From the NCBI GenBank assembly GCA_030734395.1, contig JAUZTG010000042.1, positions 2,170,001 to 2,234,000 of the forward strand: a stretch of DNA of 64,000 bases. The letters are read 5' to 3'. The position numbers and the translations under genes are program-made. A model generated the notes under the pieces. The model was not told the origin of the DNA, ran no database searches, and saw only the letters and a list, made by a program, of their open reading frames with translations. Source of the DNA: Sarocladium kiliense (lineage: Eukaryota; Ascomycota; Sordariomycetes; Hypocreales; Sarocladiaceae). Of the stretch, positions 45,783-56,384 are shown piece after piece. How positions within the stretch are numbered: the first letter of the stretch is position 1; each line of letters starts with the position of its first letter.

Positions 45783-47747
45783 AAGCCTTGATTCTCGTTG
45801 GTGTACGGATTATTTACCCGACCTGCGAAGTCGTCGACTGGAAACCCCCCCCCCGAATCGCACACTGGCGATATTGACCACTCTTGTGTCCATTCACTCG
45901 GGCAAGAGATGGCATTTATGTTCTGGGCACTGAAGCGGGCGTTTGGGCTTGACGTTATGGGCATTAACCAAGGCGTGTGCAGGATACGAACAGCATTGTG
46001 AGAAACCTCGAAGACGAAGGGATCCTCTGAGTACAAGCCTCGAGCAGGCTGGGATCGTGTCGAAAGACTCGGGCGACTGAGCATCTCTCCGTTGAGGGAG
46101 AAGGAACAATTGAAGATGGCGAATATCAGCGCGGGAGGATGAGCTTGGTTGTCTACTCCCTTGCGAGCTGGGCTTATACTGTTCTGTTCATAGATCTTGG
46201 AGGGTGGAAAACCACCCTTTCATACTTCAAGAGTCTAGTTCGCTAGGGCGGCGGAGGCGTGGCACACTCTCCTGAACAGATACTGCTGGTGGCAGCAAAC
46301 GTTCAGAGGAGCAGGCGCTGCTGTACCAGAGCACGGATCCGTGTGATAAGTCACATCTCTGTTGTACGATGGGAAGAAGACTCAGACTTGTGCTTCCGCG
46401 CAAGGCAGTCAAATCCTTCCCAGCAGTCGCAAAAGAGTGGCACGCCGCGCCCCGAATCAACAAAGAGAAGCGTTCCACATGTTACCTCACGTCCCTTTGT
46501 TCTTTCACTCTGAGAAGCATGATCTTGGCGGGGAGCCTCTGACAGCTAACAGCCACAGCACGTTCACAGATCTAGAAACGCGACGAGCAACGCGAAGCGA
46601 AGCGATGACACAGGATCTCGGGATGGATGGGAGTGCGGCTCGTGGTAGGGCTATGGCATCCTATTCGTCCCGAAGATCGGAGGGGAACGAAGATGGAGTG
46701 GATGGGACCACTGCGACCATCTGAGTTTGGCGCCATGTGTCCGTCCTGCGCAGACTTGCGACGCCCGGAGGTGTATCCGAGTGTGACCAAAGAGCTACAG
46801 TAATAGCCAGGCAAGCATCGCAAACCACCACGAATCAGAGTCAGCTTGCACGGGCGACGACGGTACAGAGCTCGAGGCGTGCCTGATGCGATGCAGGGCA
46901 GAACAATCACACCGAAAAGCAACAGCATTGCTGCGGACTCCTCCCACCTGACCTGATCCAGGTCCAAGCTGGGCTTGACCTTATCGCAGCGCCCCCTCTC
47001 CCAGCACACCACCCCGCGCCACGACACAGTGGGTTGCTCACCTGGTCACCACTGGATCCTGCCCCAGCATCCCACTCCTACCCTCTTACAGGTAGTACCC
47101 ACCCTCCGCATCCGTACTTACAGCGTGCAGTGGATTGCGACAGCGCTACGCTACAGTGGCCCACTGCATCTCATCACCCATCCGTGCGCCCCCAAGCCGT
47201 AGGGGGTCCCTCAGCCGCCATATGATGCCTTGCCTGGCTCTCCTCCCCCTTCGTGTCTCCCGTCAATCAACACCATCCCCTCTATCGTGAATCAACTGCA
47301 ATGTCTGCCGGGTCTCGACTTCGCTAGGCGTATTTTCGTCTAGCCTCAAGATTCACCACCGTCTCGACTTCCGACGACCCTCTGCTCGCGCATCGCCTTC
47401 CTTCTGCACCCTGATCGGCCTGGAGGACAGCGCAATCGCGACGACAGCACCGCAACAGACCCCGAACATCTACGTTAACCCATCGCGACTTGCCGTTGCA
47501 CCGGCTGCTTGCCGTTCCTGTGAACTTCCTGGCAGTTCTATTGAAGCGCCCAACTTTGTAGCTTCTCCGGCGCGCTGACGCACTCTCACCTGACCGCTGC
47601 CACGCTCGCGCACCGTGTCGCTGACGCAATTGCGCCTTAACCACCAACAACACCCGACGCCGCACCAGCGGCTTCAACGCAGGCAAATTCAAGGCTTGGG
47701 ATCCCACGAAGTCACTTGGACGTCAGCTCAGCCATCTGACCGTCAAG
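45783..47747. other. Gene-free region upstream of maf1
   Basis: 1.97 kb without a supported gene. Contains a 10-nt C run at 45845-45854 and CT/CA-rich DNA from about 46,970 to 47,700 that is the maf1 promoter and leader. A 151-codon minus-strand frame at 46572-47027 has Arg/Cys-rich, unlikely composition. Confidence 0.5.
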
Positions 47748-48847
47748 ATGAAGGTAAGTCAACATCAGCCAACGATGACACATCAGCTGTGGATCCGCGA
47801 TAAGACGACTGTACTCATAAGCGACGATAGTATCTTCCAGTCCACGATTTCGAAGCCGTCACGGGCGCACTCAACTTCAATACGCCCGACTGCAATGTCA
47901 CGGGAGGCTGCGATCTTTATACTACCAAATCTACCGGTTCTGACAAGAAGCTCTATAAGAACATCGATGAAGATCTCAACTCTCAACATGACGCCCTCGT
48001 CAAGCTCAGCGCCAGTCTGTCGCCACCCGACCGCAAACACATCCTCGCAACTTCTCCGGCATTTTCACAATCAAGCGCATTTGGTCCACTGACCGAGCTC
48101 TCAAGTCGCCGCACGTTCGCCTACCTGATTGCCACGCTCAACGCCAGTCATCCGCATTATGACTTCTCTCACGTGCTACGACCTGGAGATTTTAAGCGCG
48201 AGAGAAATGTACGCCGCGTCATGATCAACCTCGACTCGATCCTCCAAAACGTACGTCCCGGCTTTGAAGCCAAGTCGCTTGACTCGTCGTATGGTAGCGA
48301 TTCGCATGCCGTTTGGGGCCCTCAGTGCTGGTCTCGCATCGACAAAGAGATGCGTCTTAATGAATGCACGATATTCAGTTACCATCCTGATAATGACCCA
48401 TTTGAGGAGGACGAGAGCGCGATTTGGGCTGTTCACTACTTCTTCTTCAATCGCGCACTGAAGCGTGTCGCATACCTTTACGTCCGTGTTGTCCCCGTTA
48501 TTTCAGCTCACAGCCCTGTGCTGCGGCCCGCTAGGCGTGGCAGCATCGGCAAGAGGCAAACTGATGATTATAATGGCGACTTCGATACGGCGGGCGCGAC
48601 GAAGCGAGCCCGGTACTGGCTGGGTGACCGTGGTGCCGCCGATGTGATAGGCGACAGCCCCGAGGATGACGGTGAGCGGCTTGATGACGGTTTATATTGG
48701 AATCGTGGCGAGGATGGAGACATTGTCCCATTCTCAGATGACGATTATCCGGAGGCCGACGAGTATGATGACGACGACGACGATGACGTGCTGGACAAGA
48801 AGGAACGCTACATGAGCGAGGATATTGCCGGACGAATGGATCTTTGA
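47748..48847 (+). CDS. maf1: Maf1, repressor of RNA polymerase III
   Basis: Phosphorylation-controlled repressor that binds RNA polymerase III when nutrients are short, lowering tRNA and 5S RNA synthesis. A six-nucleotide first exon (47748-47753, Met-Lys) is followed by a 77-nt intron (GTAAGT donor) and a long exon 47831-48847, giving 340 residues. Family blocks are present: YLPVHDFEAVTGALNFN at the start, KLYKNIDEDL, the middle region RTFAYLIATLNASHPHYDFS, INLDSILQNV, then WSRIDKEM, CTIFSYHPDNDPF and WAVHYFFFNRALKRVAYLYVR. The tail is Asp/Glu-rich with an Asp run and ends DIAGRMDL. TKRAR may act as a nuclear signal. Without the micro-exon the start would be misplaced hundreds of bases downstream. 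Confidence 0.95.
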
Positions 48848-50346
48848 GGAGACAATTCGAAATGGCTTCATAATGGCCTGCGCGCTGTGCGTGCCGGGAC
48901 CGTTGTATTACATCACACAACGACACGTTCAACACTGCGACGTTAAAGGACGGGATTATGTGTCCTTTGCCTCTCTACCCGCTGGCTGGCCCGTGAGAGG
49001 AGGCCGGCTCGGCATTCGAGGCGTTATGGCACGGAAGGGGCGACAGGGATATCATTTGCTTTTTCTCTACCAACGCGCTCAAGTGATTTATTGCTGTTTG
49101 CAGAGTTTCCTCTTTCACTTGGTCTTGGATTCTTGGGATGCCAAGCGGGGATGAGTTTCTTTCTTGCTCTGTGCTTATAAGTATGCCCACGTTTGATCCT
49201 TTTTCCACTTTTTTTTCTCCTGCGTTATTTGGGGTTCACCGGCTACGTCCGGAATTATGAAGGTACGGGGAAGCATGGAGGAGCAGATTGGCCATCCATG
49301 ATGTTATTGGCTCTGACCTGGAATGTTGGGATGCCGGCGAGTGAGGTTGAGGAAAGTAATGTGTCCGGTTTGGACTGCTAGCGAACCAGAAACTTCTTCG
49401 CCCAAAAAACAATTGAAAGCTTTCTATCTATCCCGCATTCCCCTCGTTGGATACGCAAATCCTATATTGCCCTGGTGACAAGGTTAGAAACAAGGTAGGT
49501 AGAGCTGTTGATAGATGCCAACATATGCACGAAGTGGACTTGGAAGGCACACTGTCAGGGAAGTACATCCTGTTCATTGATTTCATCTCTGTTCCGGATC
49601 CTGATGGTCTCCTTATTTGTTGCTTTCCCCGAGACCCTAATGTCTTGTCCCTATCTGATCTTCCTCCATCTGAGTCTTCAGTGACCAATCACCCTCCAAA
49701 TGCAAGAAATAGCAAACATAACAAGAGACTCCCGATTCCCTGGCTCAGATATTCCTGGCCGTTCCTCCAAATGCGATCGATCCAAAACTCAAGCGCGCGA
49801 AGAAACAAAGGCAGAAACATCAGGTCCCTGAATCTTTCTTTTAGACAATGAATCGAGGAAGACCAACTGGAAACGCCCGTGATCTTTCATTCTTTCAAGC
49901 CCAATTTTTCCTTCCCAAAAGAAACGAAGTCGAGAGAACAGGAGATCAGATGAGTATAAAGAAAAATGTTGTAAAATGATTATAAGCTGCTGCTGGTAGC
50001 CTGGTTGGAGGTTGGTGGCAATGTGATATCCTCGTTGGGGGCCCTTCCGAACGCCGATGCTTTCCCAGATGAACAAAACAAGAAAACAATGAGAGTCTAT
50101 CCATACACCGAGGTGAGGGAGACTTAGACTGTAGGAGAAAAATGAGGGCAAAAGATAAGAAATGTATACAACACGCGGCTGCTTGTCATCACCACCACCC
50201 CTTAGATGATCCGCGAGAAAGCGGATTTATCCGCTTTCCATCTGAGTAGGGTTGTCTCTAGTAGACCGAGGCCGTGGTTGCTCTTTCGTTGGCTGGCATC
50301 AGGTATGCCCCGCCACAGCATCATCAAGCCCTCCGGAAATCGGCCT
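48848..50346. other. Convergent gene-free spacer between maf1 and sln1
   Basis: 1.5 kb between facing stops. Several AT-rich patches (around 49,190-49,230 and 49,900-49,990) suit 3' ends. No gene supported; frames of 80-134 codons are unlike proteins. Confidence 0.5.
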
Positions 50347-53300
50347 TTAGCCCTCCTTGACTGGTGGCGTTTGACCCAGCTCAGACATAGGAGTGTAGAT
50401 ATCGGCCGCAAGCTCTTTCTTCTCGCAATCAGACTCCTGCTGTGAGGTTGATGTTGTCGAGTCCGTCGACCTCTCTGGTGATGTTTTCCTCGTCGCCAAG
50501 CTCGCCGTCTCAGGCTCCTCGGGGATTGTGGCAAATTTCTTGAGCACTTGCTTGAGAGCAGGTCGCCGGATCGGCTTGGCTAGGAATTCGTCCATGCCTG
50601 AGTTGATGCACTCGCGAACATTGCTCTCCTCAGAGAAGGCTGTGAGAGCAACAATTGGAGATGTGTAGCCCATCTCACGGATGAGGCGAGTGCTTTGGAG
50701 ACCGTCAACATTGGGCATCTGCACATCCATGAAGATGACATCGAAGGACTGATTCAACGCCATAGTCGCCTTGACAAGGTCAAATGCCTCCTGGCCGTCC
50801 TTTGCAATCGTCACATCGTACACTTCCTCAAGCTTGAGCATGCGGCTCACTACCTCGATGTTGGTTGAATTGTCGTCCGCAACAAGCACACGGAGCTTGC
50901 CTTGTCCGTCCTTCTTGGCCATGGCGCGCCCGATTTCGGCCATCTTCTCCTCCGTGCTCTTGGGCTGTGTGGGATGGTCCGCTGCGAAGTATGGCTGACT
51001 GAGACCAACGAGACGTGGTTGAATATTCGCCGGTTGCGTGGCGATGGCTGGGGGAACTTTCGCTGGGGTGACTGCAGCGTGTCGCGGGTTCTCTGGATCA
51101 CTAGTATCAACGCTTGGTGGCCGGGATTTGATGCTGCTGGATGCGGTACTTGATGCCCTGAATGTGTGTTAGAAGACGAGATATCATAGGCCTTAAAAGT
51201 ATCTTACCTGTCCTGGACATATTTTAACGGTATCCGCATCGTGAAGGTAGTGCCTACACCCATTGTACTGCGTAGTGTGATCGAGCCTCCCATGAGACCA
51301 GCAAGTTGCTGGCAAATACTCAGACCGAGACCTGTACCCCCAAATTGTTTGCTCAAGCCACTGACGACCTGTACAAATGGTTCGAAAACCTTCTGCTGCA
51401 TGTGCTCGGGAATACCAGGGCCCGTGTCCTGGACTTCAAACTCGAACATATACGATTTCGCAGTAACCGGTGGGGGTGTCGGAGATCGCTCTCGCACTTG
51501 GATATGGGGCGTCGCCTTCGGGTCCATTGGGTTGATGGTCAAGGCCGTCCCTGTGCCTGTGAACCCGGTGCCGGAGCCTTTGCCCCCGGAGCTGCCCGAA
51601 TGCGTCGACCCTGGACCAGTTCGATGGCGAGTTCTGCCAGTACGAGAATGCTTCGACATGGATGATGCTCTGCTCTCCTCCTCCGATGGTGACTCGTGCT
51701 CTCCAAGACATTTGATGCGAACCTCCACCCTACCCTCAGGCGGAGTGAACTTCAAGCTGTTGCTGACGAGATTGATGATTACCTGAAGGATACGATGCTG
51801 GTCTCCCCAAAGACACATATCCTTGAGGCGACCTGCACCTGTGGGGCCCAATGCCGGTAATCTATTGAGATCTGCCGAACCGTTCAATGCAGAGCCAAAA
51901 TCTTCATCATTGCCGAGGAAATTGACGGAGAAATTAATCTTGCCTTCCCGGACCTGCTTGTCAAAGATGCTCAGGATCTGTGATCGAACATCACCAAGTC
52001 TGAACTCCTTTAGTTCCAGATTGAGCGGCTGGCCGATCTGGTTCTTTGAGAAGCTCAGAAGATCCTCCAACAGATGAAGCAGGAGATCACCTGACTTGTA
52101 CACGACCTTCAGCGATTGCTTGATCCTGGTCATGTCGTTGTCCTCCATCAAGACAGCGCACATGCCCATAATGCCGTTCAGTGGCGTTTTCAGCTCGTGA
52201 GAGATGTTTGCGATGAAGAGCGTCTTGCTTTCGTTAGCTGCTTCGGCAGCCTTTTTGCTGTCCTCAAGTTCACGTGTTCGCTCTGCGACCTTCTCATCCA
52301 ACGACATGTACTGCTTGACAAGCTCATCGCTCATGTCATTGAACGTCCGTGTCAACTCCGTGAGCTCGTCGGTCACGAAGTGCTTCCGGTCATCGACTTT
52401 GCCTGGAATCTTGAACATTCGGCGGGCTACGTCTCGATGGGAATCTGGCTTCCGGCCTTTCCCTTTCATCATGCGGACCATGTTCGCCACAAATCCCTTC
52501 TTCGACCTCTGGGATGTTCCGCCGGATCCTGGTGGCTCATCGTCGAAGTCCGAATCGATGATTGAATCGTCATAACCAGGGGGGTGCACTGACTTCTCAG
52601 TGGCAGCTTTGAGTTTTCGGATGGGCATCACACTGAGATGCGCGCAGGGCCATACAATCAGCATGATGAATCCAGCGGTACCAAAGACGGTCCCGAGCAA
52701 GATATTCCTGAGCGTGGCAATCGGTGCATAAGCCTCGCTCCGAGACTTTTCCACAAGGACTGTCCAGTTGACCAGAGGCGTCTGCGTCCTCGCAAAACCA
52801 ACGGCGACCCTGACTTTCTGCTCATTTCGTGTATCAAGTATGGCGCTGGCGTTGTTGACAGTATCGTAGTGATCCACAAATGAGTCAAATGCTGCGGGAT
52901 AGTCCTTCACTTGGAAAGTATCGGCAGTTGACCCTTCCACATACTGGCGGTCTGAGTGGCGGTCTGTAGTGCCGTCCGGAGTCTTCGGAGGTAGCACGAA
53001 TTGCACGTCGAGTTCCCCAAACGCGGTCTTGTTTGCTGTGTGGGTTGCGTTAGTTGGAGGATTCGAAGCGTCGAAGCGATTCCAAGGGTTCGTTGGCCCA
53101 ACCAAGAGGACCATGCCGCTCTTGCTGAGACCCTCCCTTGAGTCTCGAACTTCGACCAGGGAGTTTGCCATGGAGACGATGGTCATGTAGCCCAGGACAA
53201 ATGTGTCCATATTGTCGCGGATGGGGATCGTAACAGATAGCAGGGCTGCTGTCTCATTGATGATAAGCGGACCCAAGAGAAGAGGGTTGTTGGCGAGGAT

Positions 53301-53882
53301 TTGGATTTCGGGGAAGGCATTGGCAGCGAAAGCACTGGTGTTATGCCTAACCTTATTCTGACGGTTCAGGTTCTGGTATGTGATATTGGGATAGAGCATT
53401 GGAGGATAGCCCAGGGGTGTATTGTTCAAATGGATCTTTTCGCCGTTGTCATCGCGGTACGGTAACAGGACCTCGGGCACATTCGGCGCCGTCACATTAA
53501 GCAAGCCCGTGGGCTCCCCGCCAGTCGAGTTTCGAGAATAGATACGTGCCTGAAGGAGTCCTGTTGATGCGCCAACGCTGAGAGCGCTCTGAATGTCATT
53601 ACTGGCAGCGTCCCAGTCCGTAGTGTTGCGCAAATAGAACTGGGAGAGGGCATCCTGAATCAACACGCGTGACGAGATCGTGAAGCAACTCGTCTGAATA
53701 AGTTCAAGGTCTGCGGTGATGCGGGCTGCTTTGAGGGAAGCCGTGAGAGCAAGCCCTTCCCGCAGGTTCATCGCGATGTGGTCGTTGACGTAGATCCATG
53801 TTGGAACGGAGACAATAGTGAGGGCGAGGAGAACTGCGAGAAGGACGAGCAATGCCAACTGCTCCCTAATGGCGACCCTCAT
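50347..53882 (-). CDS. sln1: Sln1-type hybrid histidine kinase (osmosensor)
   Basis: Membrane sensor feeding a phosphorelay to the HOG MAP-kinase pathway. Exons 53882-51208 and 51157-50347 on the minus strand (intron 50 nt) give 1,161 residues. Order: membrane segment 1 (about 8-31), a large outside loop with many N-x-S/T sites (32-390), membrane segment 2 (about 391-415), a HAMP-like region with TRTFNDMSDELVKQY and a coiled coil, then the kinase core with H-box NISHELKTPLNG (His562), N-box QVIINLVSNSLKFT, G1 DTGPGIP and G2 GGTGLGLSI. A Ser/Gly/Thr-rich insertion of about 80 residues sits between the N and G1 boxes. After a linker comes the receiver: VLVADDN, phospho-acceptor Asp in FMDVQMP (about 1035), LTAF and the FLAKP lysine. 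The whole phosphotransfer set is intact. The linker after the splice and the C-terminal tail are Ser/Thr-rich. Confidence 0.96.
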
Positions 53883-54766
53883 GACTGACAGTATACGGCG
53901 ACGAAAAGTCTAAAGAGACAATTCACCGGGCAGGCATGGTAACGCAGTATCGTCTCCGCGAACCTCGAGAGACGCGACGAAGAGGGTGATCGAGAAACGA
54001 AACGAGGCCGGTCGATGCAGTCGAATACAGAGCGCCAAAACTGTCAAGTGAGAGGGAAAAATGAGATACTCCTGGCGTGACAAGGGATGTGGACGAAATG
54101 GACTCGAGAATGAGGTTGAGGTCGAGGCCGCAGATCGAAGAGGATCTGAGGATGGCGTGGCGGTTTGGAAGCACCGGAAGCACCTGTGCAAGCAAATTGT
54201 TTGGCGAGCTCTGGGCGTAGGGTCACAACCTCAGTCGGAAAAAATGAACAGCAGACTCTCCTGATTCCGCTCCCAAGGATCGATAACGGTCTCGATCGCA
54301 AGAGATGTGTTCTGATAGTGGTGGTGTACGCGGCAAGCGAACTACAGCGAGAGAGGGAATGTGGGAGAGAAGCCCAGCGCTGCACAGCGATCGAAAGAGA
54401 GAAGGGATCAGCGGGCGGGACCTGTCAGTCTCCAAGATCAACTGGCTCGGGCCTGGAGCTGGAGAGATGGGCTGCGCTTTTGGTGGGTGGTGGTGGATTT
54501 TGTCTGGGCTGGGGGTGGGATGGATGTGGGAATGAGTGGGAACAAGCCGCCGTGGCAGTAGCGTGGCGACGGGGGGGTTCAATGTTTAGCACCAGGGCAG
54601 GCCAAATCAGGGAGGATTCTGGCGATGAATTCGATGAACAGATGGACGATCGTTCCAGAGCTGGTGATAGTGGATGGAGTGAACACCAGGGCATCTTCGA
54701 TGTCGACGGTGGATGTCTGTGGGATTCATCCTTCTGGTCTGCAGGGCGCACACCATCGGTCAGCCG

Positions 54767-54790
54767 TCAATCAATCAATCCATCCATCCA
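54767..54790. repeat. Tetranucleotide microsatellite (TCAA)n-(TCCA)n
   Basis: Three TCAA units run straight into three TCCA-type units. Short and probably variable. Confidence 0.7.
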
Positions 54791-55986
54791 ATACAAACAT
54801 TCCACTGAAAACGGCACAGGCATTAATCCAAACGGTGCCGCCCATTCCGCCTCCCCGACCGTCAGCCCCAGCGGTCGCCCTGTCACTAAAGCGTTCTATC
54901 GTAGGCTGAGACCGTGCTGAGAATCTCGCTTTCCCACTATCCCACCCTCTGGGGATAAACTGAGCCCTGTGCTGACTGGTGGCGCAGCGTTTAAAATCTC
55001 GCCGGCTCACAATGGGTTGTCTGCGTCTCCTGGTGGCAATAGCGATGGTCACACCAGTGGTGAAAAGAGGATCAATCAGTCGGAAGCACCGTCCCGTAGA
55101 CGCTGTCGCTGTACACAAACTCGAGACGAGGGCCCATCCATAGTGTGTCTCGACGCCACGGCGACTGTTGATCTGTAGCTCTCCTAAGACTTTGTGCGCG
55201 ATCGCTGATCGCTTTCGATCTCATGAACAGGGGTTCGTTGGCCGCTCGTGAAGTCTGCGCATCGATTCCGTAGTGCCATTATCGACACACGACTGCAAGT
55301 CATTTCAAACCGGACCAACCTCGTTGAACGACACCGGCAATCTCAGACGATGGCATTTCTCTCAAAACCCCATCTCGCGACATCCTAGCACTCGTCGTCG
55401 CTGCCGCCCTCCCTCATTTAGCCTAGTCGAGTGCCAGCGCCCGGTGAGGAACGCCACCAGAGACCCCATTTTGGAAAGCCGCAGAGCACCAAAGATGCAT
55501 ACGAGCATCGGCACTGACCAATCTAGCTGCAGCAGGCATCGCAAGCGAACTCGCACCGACCACCGGCTGGGTGGGTGGACGAAAAGGCCCGCGTGCGGAC
55601 GCTTGTTCCCTGGGAGCAACACAAGGCAACCTTGACTCAGCTATAACCAGAGTAAGCTTTCGCGGATCTAGCTTTAGGCTTGGGATCGGCATGGAGAGGG
55701 AGGGGGGAGACGCATGGAGCAGGTCGACCCTCCAGCTGGCAGGGGGCAGAAGACGGTGTTCTCGCGTCGAGACATGAGGGAACAGTCTAGACTCGCTGGG
55801 CTTGAGGGGGTCCCCTGCTGGTATTGGCTCTCCGTTCTTGCTTTCTTTTTCCGCTGTTCATCCGCATTCCGTTCTGCCCCCAATTTGATTGTCTGGCTGC
55901 GGCTCAGGGTAGGGTGGCCAAGGCGACGACGGGAGGCGAGTACTTCACTAATGGAATGCAACGACCATTCTGCCCCGGGGTGCGAA

Positions 55987-56038
55987 CTCCGATAGTTCAA
56001 TGGTTTACTGCTGCCGATAGAGTTGACTGGCATCGGAG
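55987..56038. repeat. Perfect 7-bp inverted repeat around an A-box-like sequence
   Basis: CTCCGAT at 55987-55993 pairs perfectly with ATCGGAG at 56032-56038, leaving a 38-nt loop. The loop begins with TAGTTCAATGG, which resembles the internal A box of tRNA genes. No matching B box at the right spacing is visible, so I do not call a tRNA. Confidence 0.35.
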
Positions 56039-56384
56039 GCGTAAAGTCTGTTGTATGGGGCGAGATCCCGGGTATGGGCAACTGTCTGCACTGTCGCATT
56101 GCTTGGGCTTAGCATCCATTTTGGGTGGGTTGGCAGCCGCCGCCGCTTGCCTGGAAGATCACGTGATACATGACCATCAAGAACGGCGGTTGATATCATG
56201 CAATAAGATGCAAGTATTGCTGGACTGATCGTCGCCCTAGCAGCGGAGCAACAGATGGAGCGCAAGTGACAAAGGAGAACAAAGACGACATCACGATGCA
56301 CTGTGTAAGGGGCCTCACTGGCGACATTTCCACGGCAGCAACGTTTCCAAGAGTCCTTAAACCTCGCTATCGGGAGATTTGACC

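Larger units (their letters stand above)
53883..56384. other. Long gene-free region upstream of sln1
   Basis: 2.5 kb without a supported gene. Holds the sln1 promoter and leader next to 53882 and the 3' flank of fluG near 56384. It includes tetranucleotide repeats at 54767-54790 and a 7-bp perfect inverted repeat at 55987-56038. Open frames, including one of 251 codons at 54165-54920, have no family resemblance. Confidence 0.5.

Noticed and set aside
54165..54920. 251-codon + strand open frame in the sln1 upstream region
   Set aside because: Contains microsatellite sequence and Trp/Gly/Arg-rich segments; no family; lies in the presumed sln1 promoter.
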